Shown: positions 20,982 to 30,171 of the stretch, piece by piece
Position numbering within the stretch: the first letter of the stretch is position 1
Layout: the number at the start of each line of letters is the position of its first letter
Source: Pacificitalea manganoxidans
Lineage (GTDB): Bacteria > Pseudomonadota > Alphaproteobacteria > Rhodobacterales > Rhodobacteraceae
NCBI RefSeq assembly: GCF_002504165.1
Contig: NZ_CP021404.1
Location: 2,294,001-2,358,000 of the forward strand
Length of the DNA: 64,000 nt
Direction: 5' to 3'
The notes under the pieces: model-generated
Told to the model about the DNA's origin: nothing
Databases searched by the model: none
What the model saw: the letters and a program-made list of their open reading frames with translations, nothing else
Program-made: the position numbers and the translations under genes

Positions 20982-21338
20982 GCCTGCCCGGGGGGTGGCG
21001 CAGCTACGACTGATCGGCGCACTTTATGCTGCCACATACCTCCCCGCCCGGAGGTCAGCGTGAGATGATAAAGCGCCAGCCCGCCGGGACGGGCAGGCGC
21101 TCGCCCGCGCGGCTTCGCCTTGTTCGCGAGCGGTTGCGCAGAGCACGAATGAGCCGCCGGTGAAGTAATAAGTGCAACGCGAGCCTGCCCGTGGGGTGGC
21201 GCGGGAACAAATGAGCGGCGCGCTTTGTGGTGACACATTCCTCCCCGCTCCGAGGTCAGCGTGAGGTGACAAAGCGCCAGCCCGCGAGGACGAGCAGGCG
21301 CTCGCCCGCGCGCTTCGCTTGTTCGCGGGCGGGTGCAC
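20982..21338 (+). repeat. Paired dispersed repeat, locus 1 (two direct copies) in the ppk-ppx intergenic region
   Basis: The 710-base gap 20915-21624 carries two copies of a 156-158-bp element, 20982-21139 and 21183-21338, starting 201 bases apart. Each begins GCCTGCCCG..GGGGTGGCGC, has a central AGGTCAGCGTGAG block, then GCGCCAGCCCG..GACGGGCAGGCGCTCGC and ends with GTTCGCG..CGGGTGCGC. Inverted pairs inside the unit (GCCTGCCCGT with ACGGGCAGGC, and CGCTCTCG with CGAGAGCG in other copies) would fold strongly. Related pairs lie at 44.3, 54.8 and 62.7 kb. The rest of the gap (21340-21620) shows nothing recognisable. Confidence 0.85.
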
Positions 21339-21624
21339 ATAGTGATAAGGTTATATCTTTCCGCAACCGCCCTTGCCCCCGTCCAACCTACCTCCGGGCG
21401 CGCGCTTGCCCGCGCGGCTGCGTTCTAATCCCAGGTGGCGGCACCCAGATCGACAATGGCTCGGCAATTATCCCTTACGTTCCCGGCAAAACCACCTGCT
21501 TCGGGGAACATGCCGCCGCGCGCGGGATTGACCCCGGCGGGTGCCTCACGGCAGGGTGCGCGCGCGCGGTCGGGGCCGGTGGCTCCCGCGTCGCGCTTGG
21601 TGCACAGCCGCGAGGAGACCGGCG

Positions 21625-23163
21625 ATGGATGGTCAACCCGAACAGACCGTCACCGATTGGGGCCCCTTTGGGCGGCCGCTGTTTCAGGACCCGGCAGCCC
21701 GTGCGCTGCGGCGCGTCGGCGTGATCGATGTTGGGTCCAACTCGGTGCGGATGGTCGTATTCGACGGGGCGGCGCGCTCGCCTGCCTATTTCTACAACGA
21801 GAAAGTCATGTGCGGCTTGGGCTCCGAGATCGGAGAAACCGGCAGGCTCAGCCCCGATGGCCGCCGCCGGGCCTTGGCCGCGATCCGCCGTTTCGTCGCG
21901 CTGGCCGAGGGCATGGACATCCCGCCGCTGACCGCCGTCGCGACCGCCGCCGTGCGCTCCGCCGAGGATGGCCCCGATTTCTGCGCCGACGTGCTGCGCG
22001 AAACGGGGCTGACCGTCTATGTCATCGATGGCGAGGAAGAGGCCCGCCTGTCGGCCCAAGGCGTGCTTCTGGGCTGGCCCGAAGCCGAAGGGCTGGTCTG
22101 CGACATCGGCGGCAGTTCGATGGAACTGGCCGAGGTGTCGGGCGGCAAGGTCGGTGCACGGGCCTCGACCGCGCTGGGGCCTCTGCGGCTCAAGACGCTG
22201 AAGGGCGGGCGCAAGGGCCGCAAGGCCGAGATCGACGCCGTGCTTGACGATCTGGCGACCCATGTGCCGCGTCACGACCGGCTCTACCTTGTCGGTGGCT
22301 CGTGGCGGGCGATTGCCCGGCTCGACATGCTGCGCCGGGGCTACCCGCTGTCGGTCCTGCATGACTATGTGATGACGCCGAAATCTGTGCGCGCGACCCT
22401 CGACTGGGTGGATGAACACGACCTCGACAGCCTGCGCCAGACGGCCCGGCTCAGCGAGGCGCGGATCAGCCTTGTCCCCGTCGCGGGTGAGGTGCTCCGC
22501 CGGTTGATGAAGACATATGCGATCAAGGAAATCCACACCTCTGGCTACGGCATCCGCGAAGGCATGCTGTATGAGCAGATGCCCGAACGTCTGCGGGCCC
22601 GCGATCCGCTGGTGGAGGCCTGCCGCTACGACGAGGCGCGCAATGCCCGCCTGCCCGGCTTTGGCCGCACGCTGCATAATTTCATCGCGCCGCTGTTTCG
22701 CGGCTCCAACACGCCCGACCGGCTGATCAAATGCGCCTGCCTGCTGCATGACGTCAGCTGGCGTGCCCATCCCGATTACCGCGCCGAGGTCTGTTTTGAC
22801 AATTCCACTCGCGCCAATTTCGGCGGCATCGACCATCCGGGGCGGATCTATCTGGGGTTGGCGCTGCTGCACCGGTATCGCAATGCGCTGCCCTCCACCC
22901 TTGCCGATGATCTGCTGGACCTGCTGCCCGAGGGCAAGCTGCGCGAGGCCGAGGTGCTGGGCAAGGCCATGCGCTTTGGCGCGATGTTCTCGATCAATCA
23001 GCCCGAACGTATGGGCAATCTGCGCTATCATCCGAAAAAGAAACTGCTGATCCTCACTCTCCCTCCCGAGGCCGCCCCGCTTTATGGCGAGGTCGCCGCC
23101 GCGCGTTTCGCCTCATTGGCTAAGGCGCTTGGGGTGGAGACCGAGGTAAAGCTCGGGCGCTGA
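21625..23163 (+). CDS. ppx: Exopolyphosphatase (Ppx/GppA family)
   Basis: 512 residues. ASKHA phosphatase fold: GVIDVGSNSVRMVVFDG (phosphate 1), conserved Glu region VATAAVRSAEDG, IDGEEEARLSAQGV, phosphate 2 CDIGGSSMELAEV. A C-terminal HD-like helical domain follows (CACLLHDVSWRAHPDYRAE, with LLHD as in HD phosphohydrolases). It releases terminal phosphate from polyphosphate or hydrolyses pppGpp. ATG 21625 is preceded by GAGGAG; an upstream extension is out of family. It follows ppk, the usual pairing. Confidence 0.93.
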   Translation: MDGQPEQTVTDWGPFGRPLFQDPAARALRRVGVIDVGSNSVRMVVFDGAARSPAYFYNEKVMCGLGSEIGETGRLSPDGRRRALAAIRRFVALAEGMDIPPLTAVATAAVRSAEDGPDFCADVLRETGLTVYVIDGEEEARLSAQGVLLGWPEAEGLVCDIGGSSMELAEVSGGKVGARASTALGPLRLKTLKGGRKGRKAEIDAVLDDLATHVPRHDRLYLVGGSWRAIARLDMLRRGYPLSVLHDYVMTPKSVRATLDWVDEHDLDSLRQTARLSEARISLVPVAGEVLRRLMKTYAIKEIHTSGYGIREGMLYEQMPERLRARDPLVEACRYDEARNARLPGFGRTLHNFIAPLFRGSNTPDRLIKCACLLHDVSWRAHPDYRAEVCFDNSTRANFGGIDHPGRIYLGLALLHRYRNALPSTLADDLLDLLPEGKLREAEVLGKAMRFGAMFSINQPERMGNLRYHPKKKLLILTLPPEAAPLYGEVAAARFASLAKALGVETEVKLGR

Positions 23164-23199
23164 GCCGCGCCGCCCTCCGCCACGAAAGGCCCACCTCCC

Positions 23200-24069
23200 A
23201 TGGCCCCCACGCCCCGTCCGATCCCGTCTGCCCTTGAGAGCCGCGCGCAGTCCGACGCGTTGGTGCATGATCCCGCTGGCGGAATGCCGCGCCTGCTGGA
23301 AATCATGGCCCGGTTGCGTGACCCGAACGGAGGCTGCCCGTGGGATCTGGAACAGACCTACGCCAGCATCGTCCCCTACACCATTGAAGAGGCTTACGAA
23401 GTTGCCGATGCCGTGCAGCGCGAGGCATGGGATGAATTGGAGTTGGAACTGGGCGATCTGCTGTTGCAGGTCGTCTATTTCGCCCAGATGGCCGCCGAGG
23501 ATGGGCGCTTCGATTTCGACAGCATCGCACGCAAGATCGCGGATAAGATGGTCGACCGGCACCCGCATGTGTTCGGCGACGAGACCCGCGCCGATACCGC
23601 CGCGCAGAATGCTGCGTGGGAGGTGCAGAAAGCGTCCGAACGCGCCGCCCGTGGCGAGGCTGGTGTTCTTGACGGCGTGGCGATGGGACTGCCCGCGCTG
23701 ACCCGCGCGCTAAAGCTGCAAAAACGCGCCGCGCGGGTGGGGTTCGATTGGAACGATCCTCACGCAGTGCTGGCGAAAGTCGCGGAGGAGAGCGCCGAAT
23801 TGGTCGCAGCGCACGACAGCGGCGACGCCGACGCGGTCGAGGATGAGATGGGCGATCTGCTCTTTGTGATGGTCAACCTTGCGCGGCACATGGGTGTCGA
23901 CCCCGAAGCCGCGCTGCGCCGCACCAACGGCAAATTCACCCGGCGCTTCGGACAGGTCGAGGACGGCTTGGCCCAGCAGGGCCGCACACCAGCCGAGGCC
24001 ACGCTGCAGGAAATGGACGCCCTGTGGACTGCTGCAAAAATGGCAGAAAAGGTTAAATTTCAAGAATAG
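23200..24069 (+). CDS. mazG: Nucleoside triphosphate pyrophosphohydrolase MazG
   Basis: 289 residues with two all-alpha MazG domains: the first (about 30-130) has CPWDLEQTYASIVPYTIEEA and ELELELGDLLLQVV, the second (about 175-260) has AKVAEESAELVAA and EDEMGDLLFVMVNLARHMG. The acidic EExxE/ExxD pairs bind Mg and hydrolyse NTPs to NMP and PPi, clearing damaged or excess nucleotides. Length is slightly above E. coli MazG (263) because of an N-terminal extension. It lies 36 bases after ppx and is probably co-transcribed with it. Confidence 0.95.
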   Translation: MAPTPRPIPSALESRAQSDALVHDPAGGMPRLLEIMARLRDPNGGCPWDLEQTYASIVPYTIEEAYEVADAVQREAWDELELELGDLLLQVVYFAQMAAEDGRFDFDSIARKIADKMVDRHPHVFGDETRADTAAQNAAWEVQKASERAARGEAGVLDGVAMGLPALTRALKLQKRAARVGFDWNDPHAVLAKVAEESAELVAAHDSGDADAVEDEMGDLLFVMVNLARHMGVDPEAALRRTNGKFTRRFGQVEDGLAQQGRTPAEATLQEMDALWTAAKMAEKVKFQE

Positions 24070-24370
24070 TTTTAGCAATTTACAAACTTGTCTTCATGCA
24101 ATCCTGAGATGTCCCTGACATCCCCCTGCCGCTGTTACATCCCAACCGAACCCCTATCCCCCTTGGTTCGTGGGCGACCAGCCCCCGGACCGCGCCCGAC
24201 CCTCCCCATGGGAGGGCGCATTTAGCTCGTCGCTCAGGGCGCAACCGGCCTGCGGGGCTATGCCATAAAGCGCTGAACTCCAGCGTGCCTCCTGCGCCCA
24301 CCCAGGGTCAGGCGCGATCCTCTTGGTGGCGCTATGAGGCCAAACACCAGACCTGTCCCAATGCGCCGCC

Positions 24371-24622
24371 AATCCCGGGGCTCCGCCCGTTCGCGGCTGA
24401 AAGGGTCCACTGGACCCTTTCCGAGACGCCCTCAATCCCGGGGCTCCGCCCGTTCGCGGCTGAAAGGGTCCCCCGGACCCTTTCCGAGACGCCCTCAATC
24501 CCGGGGCTCCGCCCGTTCGCGGCTGAAAGGGTCCCCCGGACCCTTTCCGAGACGCCCTCAATCCCGGGGCTCCGCCCGTTCGCGGCTGAAAGGGTCCCCC
24601 GGACCCTTTCCGAGACGCCCTC
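24371..24622 (+). repeat. Four tandem 63-bp repeats, each with a perfect hairpin
   Basis: Units lie at 24371-24433, 24434-24496, 24497-24559 and 24560-24622. Units 2-4 are identical; unit 1 differs only in the hairpin loop. Each unit contains CCCGGGG, CGCCCGTTCGCGGCTG and the hairpin AAAGGGTCC-loop-GGACCCTTT. They occupy the 631-base gap 24070-24700 between mazG and the PpiD-like gene; the rest of that gap shows nothing recognisable. Because 63 is a multiple of 3, false open frames run through the repeats on both strands. Confidence 0.95.
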
Positions 24623-24700
24623 ACCCCCTTGCCGGTAGGGGCTGGCTGAAATAGACAACGACGACGCCGTAACCCGTTGGCGCTAGAGGAGAAGGCACGC

Positions 24701-26554
24701 ATGGCATCCAAGGCTGGCAGGAAAACCGTGAACATCCTGATCTGGGGGCTGCTTGCGCTGCTCATCGTGGGTCTGGCAGGCTTCGGCACCGTGAACTTCG
24801 GGGGCACCTCGACGGCTGTCGCCACCGTCGACGGGCGCGAGATCAGCGGCACCGATTATTTCCGCGCGCTGAACGGCCGTATTAGCGCCGCAGAACAGCA
24901 GTTGCAGCGCCAGATCACGGTTCCCGAGGCCGAGCAGATGGGCCTGACCGTCGCCGTGCAAGGCGAATTGATGGGACAGGCCGCGCTGAACAACGAAGCG
25001 GATCGTCTGGGCCTTTCCGCTGGCGATGAGCGCGTTGCCGCCCGCATCGTCGCCGATCCGAATTTCCAAGGCATCAGCGGCAATTTTGACCGCGAATCCT
25101 ACGAATTCGTGCTCGACCGCAACGGCATCAAGGCCAGCGATTACGAAGACGACGTGCGCCTCGACGCCGCGCGCGCGCTGGTGCAGGACGCCGTTGCCGC
25201 AGGCACGCCCGCGCCCGCTTTCCAGACCGCTGCGCTGATCGACTATTTCGGACAGCGCCGCGATGTGCGCTGGCTCGCGCTTGGCCCCAATGACCTGTCC
25301 GAGCCGCTGCCCCAGCCGACCGAAGCGATGCTTCAGGCCCATTACGACGCCAACCCCGACGCCTACACCCAGCCTGAAACGCGCGAGATCACCTATGCCG
25401 TGATTACGCCCGATATGATCCTTGATCAGATCGAACTGGATGAAACCGCGGTGCAAGCGCTCTATGACGAGCGGATTAGCCAGTTCCAGCAGCCCGAGCG
25501 CCGTCTGGTCGAACGGCTGGTATTCTCCTCCACCGACGCCGCCGATGCTGCCTTGGCGCGGATCGAGGCAGGTGAAATCACCTTCCCCGAACTGGTCGCC
25601 GAACGGGGCCTGACGCTTGAGGATGTCGATCTGGGCGAGCGCACCGAGGATAGCCTCGGCGCCGCCGGTGCCGACGTCTTTGCGCTGGAAGAGCCGGGTA
25701 TTGTCGGCCCGGTCGAAAGCGATCTGGGTCCGGTTCTGTATCGCATGAACGGTATCCTGTCGGCGCAGGAAGTCAGCTTTGACGAGGCCCGTGGCGATCT
25801 GGAAGAGGAACTGCGCCTTGCCGCCGCCCGGCGCGAAATCGACCAGATCCGCGACGATCTGGACGATCGTCTGGCCGCTGGCGCCACCATCGAGGATCTC
25901 GCCAACGAGACCGACATGGAGATCGGCGATATCGATTGGTATCCGGGCGTGGAGCGGGGCATCGCCTCCTACACCGCCTTTACCGAAACCGCTGCCGCAC
26001 TGGAGGAAGGCGACTTCCCCGAACTGGTGCAGTTGGCCGATGGTGGCCTCTATGCCGCGCGGCTCGATGATGTGGTGCCGCCGACCCTGCGCCCGCTCGA
26101 CGAAATCCGCGAAGAGGTCATCGCCGGGTGGCGCAATGCCGAAATCCGCGACCGGTTGATGGAGCAGGCCCGCACCGTTCAGGCGCAGATGGGCGTCGGC
26201 TCCGCGCTGGAAGATCAGGGTTACGCGGTCGAAACCGCCAAGGATGTGACCCGTACCGGCTATCTGGACGGCACCCCCGCCGAGATGCTGACCACGATCT
26301 TTGATCTGGGCGCGCCGGGTGACACCGCCCTGCTCGACGAAGGCAACGAGGTGTTCCTCGTCACGCTCGACGCCATCAACCCGCCCGCCGAGGAAGACGA
26401 GCAGATCGCGCTGTTCCGCGACGCCATCAGCGAGGAGATCAACCGCTCGCTCGCCAATGATGTGTTGACGCTTTACGCCCGCGAACTGACCGATCGGTCC
26501 GAGCGTAGCCTGAACAGCGCGGGCATCGCTTCGGTCCACTCGCAGATCCGCTGA
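24701..26554 (+). CDS. PpiD-like periplasmic peptidyl-prolyl isomerase / chaperone (SurA N-domain type)
   Basis: 617 residues. One N-terminal membrane anchor (TVNILIWGLLALLIVGLAGF, about 10-29), then a SurA-type N-terminal domain (VDGREISGTDYFRAL, VQGELMGQAALNNEADRLGL). A central parvulin-like PPIase region covers about 260-360 (RRLVERLVFSSTDAADAAL to GPVESDLGPVLYRMNGI). It helps fold exported and outer-membrane proteins at the periplasmic face. The start MASKAGRK follows AGAGGAGAAGG. Parvulin active-site residues are only weakly conserved, as in PpiD, so it may act as a chaperone only. It lies upstream of trpE, a common Rhodobacterales arrangement. Confidence 0.88.
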   Translation: MASKAGRKTVNILIWGLLALLIVGLAGFGTVNFGGTSTAVATVDGREISGTDYFRALNGRISAAEQQLQRQITVPEAEQMGLTVAVQGELMGQAALNNEADRLGLSAGDERVAARIVADPNFQGISGNFDRESYEFVLDRNGIKASDYEDDVRLDAARALVQDAVAAGTPAPAFQTAALIDYFGQRRDVRWLALGPNDLSEPLPQPTEAMLQAHYDANPDAYTQPETREITYAVITPDMILDQIELDETAVQALYDERISQFQQPERRLVERLVFSSTDAADAALARIEAGEITFPELVAERGLTLEDVDLGERTEDSLGAAGADVFALEEPGIVGPVESDLGPVLYRMNGILSAQEVSFDEARGDLEEELRLAAARREIDQIRDDLDDRLAAGATIEDLANETDMEIGDIDWYPGVERGIASYTAFTETAAALEEGDFPELVQLADGGLYAARLDDVVPPTLRPLDEIREEVIAGWRNAEIRDRLMEQARTVQAQMGVGSALEDQGYAVETAKDVTRTGYLDGTPAEMLTTIFDLGAPGDTALLDEGNEVFLVTLDAINPPAEEDEQIALFRDAISEEINRSLANDVLTLYARELTDRSERSLNSAGIASVHSQIR

Positions 26555-26579
26555 CCGGCGACGCCAGCTAAGACATCTT

Positions 26580-26612
26580 CGGCGCGCCGCATTTCCGACC
26601 CGCGGCGCGCCG
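26580..26612 (+). terminator. GC-rich hairpin between the PpiD-like gene and trpE
   Basis: An 11-bp perfect stem (CGGCGCGCCGC/GCGGCGCGCCG) with an 11-base loop, 25 bases after the PpiD-like stop. No T-run follows, so it is a weak terminator or mRNA-stabilising structure. No Trp-rich leader peptide was seen before trpE. Confidence 0.45.
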
Positions 26613-26712
26613 GGCCCCACCCCCGGGCGATGGGCCCGCTTTTCGGACCGCCCCGCCCCCGCCAGCCGACGCCGTTTGCCCGTGACGGCCCCCAGATAAG
26701 GACGCCGCCCCC

Positions 26713-28227
26713 GTGAGCCGCATGTTCCCCGATTACGACAGCTTTGCCGCCGCTTACGATGCCGGGCAAAATCAGGTCGTCTATACCCGCCTTGCCGCCG
26801 ATCTCGACACGCCGGTGTCGCTGATGCTGAAACTGGCTGGCGCGCGCGAAGACAGCTTTGTGCTGGAATCGGTGACCGGCGGCGAGGTGCGGGGCCGCTA
26901 TTCCATCGTCGGGCTGAAGCCCGATCTGATCTGGCAGTGTCACGAAGGCTCCGCCCGGATCAACCGGCAGGCCCGCTACGACCCCGCCGCGTGGGAGGAT
27001 CAGTCCGGTGATCCGCTGACCTCGCTGCGCGCGCTCTTGGCCGAAAGCCGGATCGACCTGCCCGATGAACTCCCCTCTGCCGCCGCGGGTCTGTTCGGCT
27101 ATCTCGGTTATGACATGATCCGGCTGGTCGAAACCCTGCCCGGCGGCAATCCCGATCCGCTGGGCCTGCCCGATGCGGTCATGATGCGCCCCACCGTGGT
27201 CGCGGTGCTGGACGGGGTGAAGGGCGAGGTCATCATCGTCTCTCCGGCCTTCACTGGGTCGGGGCTCAGCGCGCGGGCGGCCTATGCGCAGGCCGCTGAA
27301 CGGGTGATGGACGCCGTGCGCGATCTGGACCAAGGCGTGCCGGGCGAGGCCCGCGATCTGGGCGACGCACAGGCGCAGATCGGCGAACCGGTTTCGAATT
27401 TCACCAAAGCGGGCTACATGGCCGCCGTCGAGAAGGCCAAGGATTACATCCGCGCGGGCGATATCTTTCAGGTCGTGCCCGCCCAACGCTGGGCGCAGTC
27501 GTTCCCGCTGCCGCCCTTTGCGCTTTATCGCTCCCTGCGGCGCACCAACCCGTCGCCCTTTATGTTCTTCTTCAATTTCGGCGGTTTTCAGGTTGTCGGC
27601 GCCAGCCCCGAGATCCTCGTGCGGCTGCGCGAAGGAGAGGTGACGATCCGGCCCATTGCAGGCACCCGCCCCCGCGGCGCCAACGAGGCCGAAGACAAGG
27701 CGCTGGAGGCCGACCTGCTTGCCGATACCAAGGAAACGGCCGAGCATCTGATGCTGCTGGATTTGGGCCGCAACGATGTGGGCCGGGTGTCGAAACTGGG
27801 CACGGTCCATCCGACCGAAGAATTCATCATCGAGCGCTACAGCCACGTCATGCATATCGTCTCGAACGTGGTGGGTGAGATCGCCGAGGGCGAAGACGCG
27901 CTGTCCGCGCTTCTCGCGGGTCTGCCGGCTGGCACCGTGTCGGGCGCTCCTAAGGTCCGCGCGATGCAGATCATCGACGAGCTAGAGCCCGAAAAGCGCG
28001 GCGTCTATGGCGGCGGCCTGGGCTATTTCAGCGCCGATGGCGACATGGACATGTGCATCGCCCTGCGCACCGCCGTGGTGAAGGACGAAACGCTCTACAT
28101 TCAGGCCGGTGGCGGTGTCGTCTATGACAGCGACCCCGAAGCCGAATGGCAGGAAACCGTGAACAAGTCGAAAGCCCTGCGCGCCGCTGCCCTCGATGCG
28201 GGCCGCTTCGTGCGCAAGGGCAACTGA
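26713..28227 (+). CDS. trpE: Anthranilate synthase component I
   Basis: 504 residues of the chorismate-binding family. The N-terminal feedback-site region is FVLESVTGGEVRGRYSIVG; the catalytic half has FQVVPAQRW, NPSPFMFFFNFGGFQVVGAS, RPIAGTRPRG, LMLLDLGRNDVGRV and AGLPAGTVSGAPKVRAM. It converts chorismate plus TrpG-supplied ammonia to anthranilate. The start is GTG 26713 with AAGGA upstream; ATG 26722, three codons on, is possible. The next gene on this strand is not trpG: a convergent gene of the sox region follows after 197 bases, so the amidotransferase subunit is elsewhere. Confidence 0.97.
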   Translation: MSRMFPDYDSFAAAYDAGQNQVVYTRLAADLDTPVSLMLKLAGAREDSFVLESVTGGEVRGRYSIVGLKPDLIWQCHEGSARINRQARYDPAAWEDQSGDPLTSLRALLAESRIDLPDELPSAAAGLFGYLGYDMIRLVETLPGGNPDPLGLPDAVMMRPTVVAVLDGVKGEVIIVSPAFTGSGLSARAAYAQAAERVMDAVRDLDQGVPGEARDLGDAQAQIGEPVSNFTKAGYMAAVEKAKDYIRAGDIFQVVPAQRWAQSFPLPPFALYRSLRRTNPSPFMFFFNFGGFQVVGASPEILVRLREGEVTIRPIAGTRPRGANEAEDKALEADLLADTKETAEHLMLLDLGRNDVGRVSKLGTVHPTEEFIIERYSHVMHIVSNVVGEIAEGEDALSALLAGLPAGTVSGAPKVRAMQIIDELEPEKRGVYGGGLGYFSADGDMDMCIALRTAVVKDETLYIQAGGGVVYDSDPEAEWQETVNKSKALRAAALDAGRFVRKGN

Positions 28228-28424
28228 CTGGCCCTGCGGAACGCCCCACCCTGTCGCCCTGCATGAGCGCTCCCGCGCGGGGTGCTTCGCATGGGTGGGG
28301 CCACCGCCGCAGCACATGAACCGTCCGGGCGCTCTGCCCGTTCAGGGTGACGGCGCCGCCCGTTCACGAGGCCAATCGCCGCCACAGACCAGAAATCCGC
28401 AAAATCCGCAAATTCAGCGGACAG

Positions 28425-28910
28425 CTAGAACCCCTCGACCGCCTCCTGCGCGATCTCGTCTAGGAAGCTCTGCACCTCCTGCATCGGGCCTTCGGGATAG
28501 TCGCGGAAGCCGATCTGCACCGCGCCCTCCCGCTCCATGACAAAGATCCCATAAGGACAATGGGCAAGGTTCAGGGGGTCTGCTTCCATCATCTTGCGCG
28601 ACAGCACGGCGGAGCAGAACAGATACATGTCGGCATTGTCATAGATCTCGACATCGCTGCCCACGTCCTCGCGGGTGCGGGCCAGCATATCCCCCACATG
28701 GCTGATGCTGTCGACGACGAGGCCCTTGCCAAGGATGGCGTTTTCCAGCGCGAATGCGGCGTCCTCGAAACTGCCGTCATAGCTGTAGGTCGTCACCCCC
28801 TGCGCAATGGCGGCACTGCCAAGGGGGGCAAGGGCGCCCATCAGCGCCCCCGCCAAACCAAGCGCCAAGCCGCGCGGTGTAACAGGTGAAAACCGGGATC
28901 TGCGGGTCAT
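28425..28910 (-). CDS. DUF302-domain secreted protein at the end of the sox cluster
   Basis: 161 residues. A signal peptide (about 1-40, with TRRSRFSP at the N-terminus and cleavage near AAIAQG) precedes a DUF302 domain: TYSYDGSFEDAAFALENAIL, then HCPYGIFVMEREGAVQIGFRDY. DUF302 proteins are small, often periplasmic, and of unknown function. It is the last gene on the minus strand after soxD, 82 bases on, with a strong stem-loop between, so it may be a weakly expressed accessory of sulfur oxidation. The start MTRRSRF has an AGGAGGA site. Confidence 0.8.
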   Translation of the reverse strand: MTRRSRFSPVTPRGLALGLAGALMGALAPLGSAAIAQGVTTYSYDGSFEDAAFALENAILGKGLVVDSISHVGDMLARTREDVGSDVEIYDNADMYLFCSAVLSRKMMEADPLNLAHCPYGIFVMEREGAVQIGFRDYPEGPMQEVQSFLDEIAQEAVEGF

Positions 28911-28941
28911 GGCGTGTCCTCCTCTGGTCGGGGACATGATA

Positions 28942-28976
28942 GCGCGGCGCGGGCGTTTTCGCCAGCCGCGCCGCGC
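28942..28976 (-). terminator. Stem-loop after soxD
   Basis: An 11-bp perfect outer stem (GCGCGGCGCGG/CCGCGCCGCGC) with an inner GCG-TTTT-CGC hairpin, 17 bases after the soxD stop. No T-run follows, so partial termination or 3' end protection is likely. Confidence 0.55.
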
Positions 28977-28992
28977 CTGCTTACGGTCCGGC

Positions 28993-30171
28993 TTACTCCC
29001 CCGTGGCGCGTAGATAGGCCTCGATCGCGGCGATATCATCGGCGGAGCGCAGGCCCGGAAACGCCATTTTCGTGCCCTTCAGATAGTCGCGCGGCTTGGT
29101 CAGAAACGCCCCCAGCGTTTCGCTGGTCCATGTCAGGCCCGCTTCCCCGGCCTCCTCCATCGCCGAGGAATAGCGGAAATCCTCGACCGTGCCCGCCTGC
29201 CGGCCGAACACGCCGTTCAGATGCGGACCGGATCGGTTGACCGCGCCCTCCCCGACCTGATGGCAGGCTTTGCATTTGCGAAACACCTTTTCGCCGGCCG
29301 CGACCAGCGCCGGATCGGGCGGGGCCATGCTGTCGGTGCCGGCGTCGGTGCCAGCGTCAGTTGGCATATCGGCAGGCGTGTCGGTCACCGCATCACCCGG
29401 TGCCTCGTCCTGTGCCGCCTGCGCGCCGGTGCCTGATGCCTCGGCCAATTGCACAGCGTCGGCGGGCTGCGCCGCGTCCGCTTCGGTCACGCCGCTATCC
29501 TTGTGCCGGGCACTGCGGGCGGCGCTGTCATCGGGCGTCACATCCACAACCGCCGCGCGCCCGGTGATGGTGACGCTATCCTTGCAGGCGCTCATGCACA
29601 CCTCGCCGGAAAACAGCGGCAGCTCCACCTCGGCCCGGTCATCGGGCATGAACCCGTCCTCGTTCGGCAACCGAGTCTCGGTGAAATTCGCGCGGGACAG
29701 CACGAAATCGTCCTCCACCTCCCAATTTAGGAACAGCAGATAGGCGGTGATGGCATAGACCTGATCGTCGCTGAGGCTTTGCGCATCCCCGAACGGCATC
29801 GCGCGGTGAACGTAGTCATACACCGTCGACAGATAGGGCCAGTAGGATCCGATGGTCTTTACGGGGCGATCTGCGGTCAACGTATCCGCGCCCCCCGCCA
29901 GAACCGGCCAGCGGCCCCGTGCCTCGCCGAAATCGCCGTGGCAACTGGCGCAGGCCTCGGTGTAGATCGCTTCGCCCTCGGACACCGATCCCTGCCCGTC
30001 CGGCAGGCCGGTGCCATCGGGGCGGATGTCGATATTCCACGCCGCGATTTCGGCAGCCGTCGCCGGACGGCCCAGTTGATCGAAGCCCGGCGCGCCCTCC
30101 GTCGCCGCCATAGCGGGGCCCGCGCTCAGACTGACCGCAACCGCCAGCATCAGTTTAGGAAATTTCGACAT
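28993..30171 (-). CDS. soxD: Sulfane dehydrogenase subunit SoxD, diheme cytochrome c
   Basis: 392 residues. A Sec signal peptide (about 1-22, cleavage after AMA), then two cytochrome c domains: heme 1 at Cys74-Cys77-His78 (CASCH) and heme 2 at Cys300-Cys303-His304 (CKACH). A low-complexity Ala/Asp/Thr linker joins them (about 210-285, with TDAGTDAGTD). A Cys pair, Cys192 and Cys196, lies between. With SoxC it forms the SoxCD complex that oxidises the sulfane sulfur on SoxY with transfer of six electrons. Its start overlaps soxC by 17 bases, indicating coupled translation. Confidence 0.95.
   Translation of the reverse strand: MSKFPKLMLAVAVSLSAGPAMAATEGAPGFDQLGRPATAAEIAAWNIDIRPDGTGLPDGQGSVSEGEAIYTEACASCHGDFGEARGRWPVLAGGADTLTADRPVKTIGSYWPYLSTVYDYVHRAMPFGDAQSLSDDQVYAITAYLLFLNWEVEDDFVLSRANFTETRLPNEDGFMPDDRAEVELPLFSGEVCMSACKDSVTITGRAAVVDVTPDDSAARSARHKDSGVTEADAAQPADAVQLAEASGTGAQAAQDEAPGDAVTDTPADMPTDAGTDAGTDSMAPPDPALVAAGEKVFRKCKACHQVGEGAVNRSGPHLNGVFGRQAGTVEDFRYSSAMEEAGEAGLTWTSETLGAFLTKPRDYLKGTKMAFPGLRSADDIAAIEAYLRATGE

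Noticed and set aside
24371-24622. CRISPR array
   Set aside because: The 63-bp units abut without unique spacers and no cas gene is present.
24285-24658. Repeat-peptide open frames in several frames (units ending ..LRPFAAERV or ..GVSERVRGTLS)
   Set aside because: They arise because the 63-bp repeat is a multiple of three. They lack ribosome-binding sites and exist on both strands at once.
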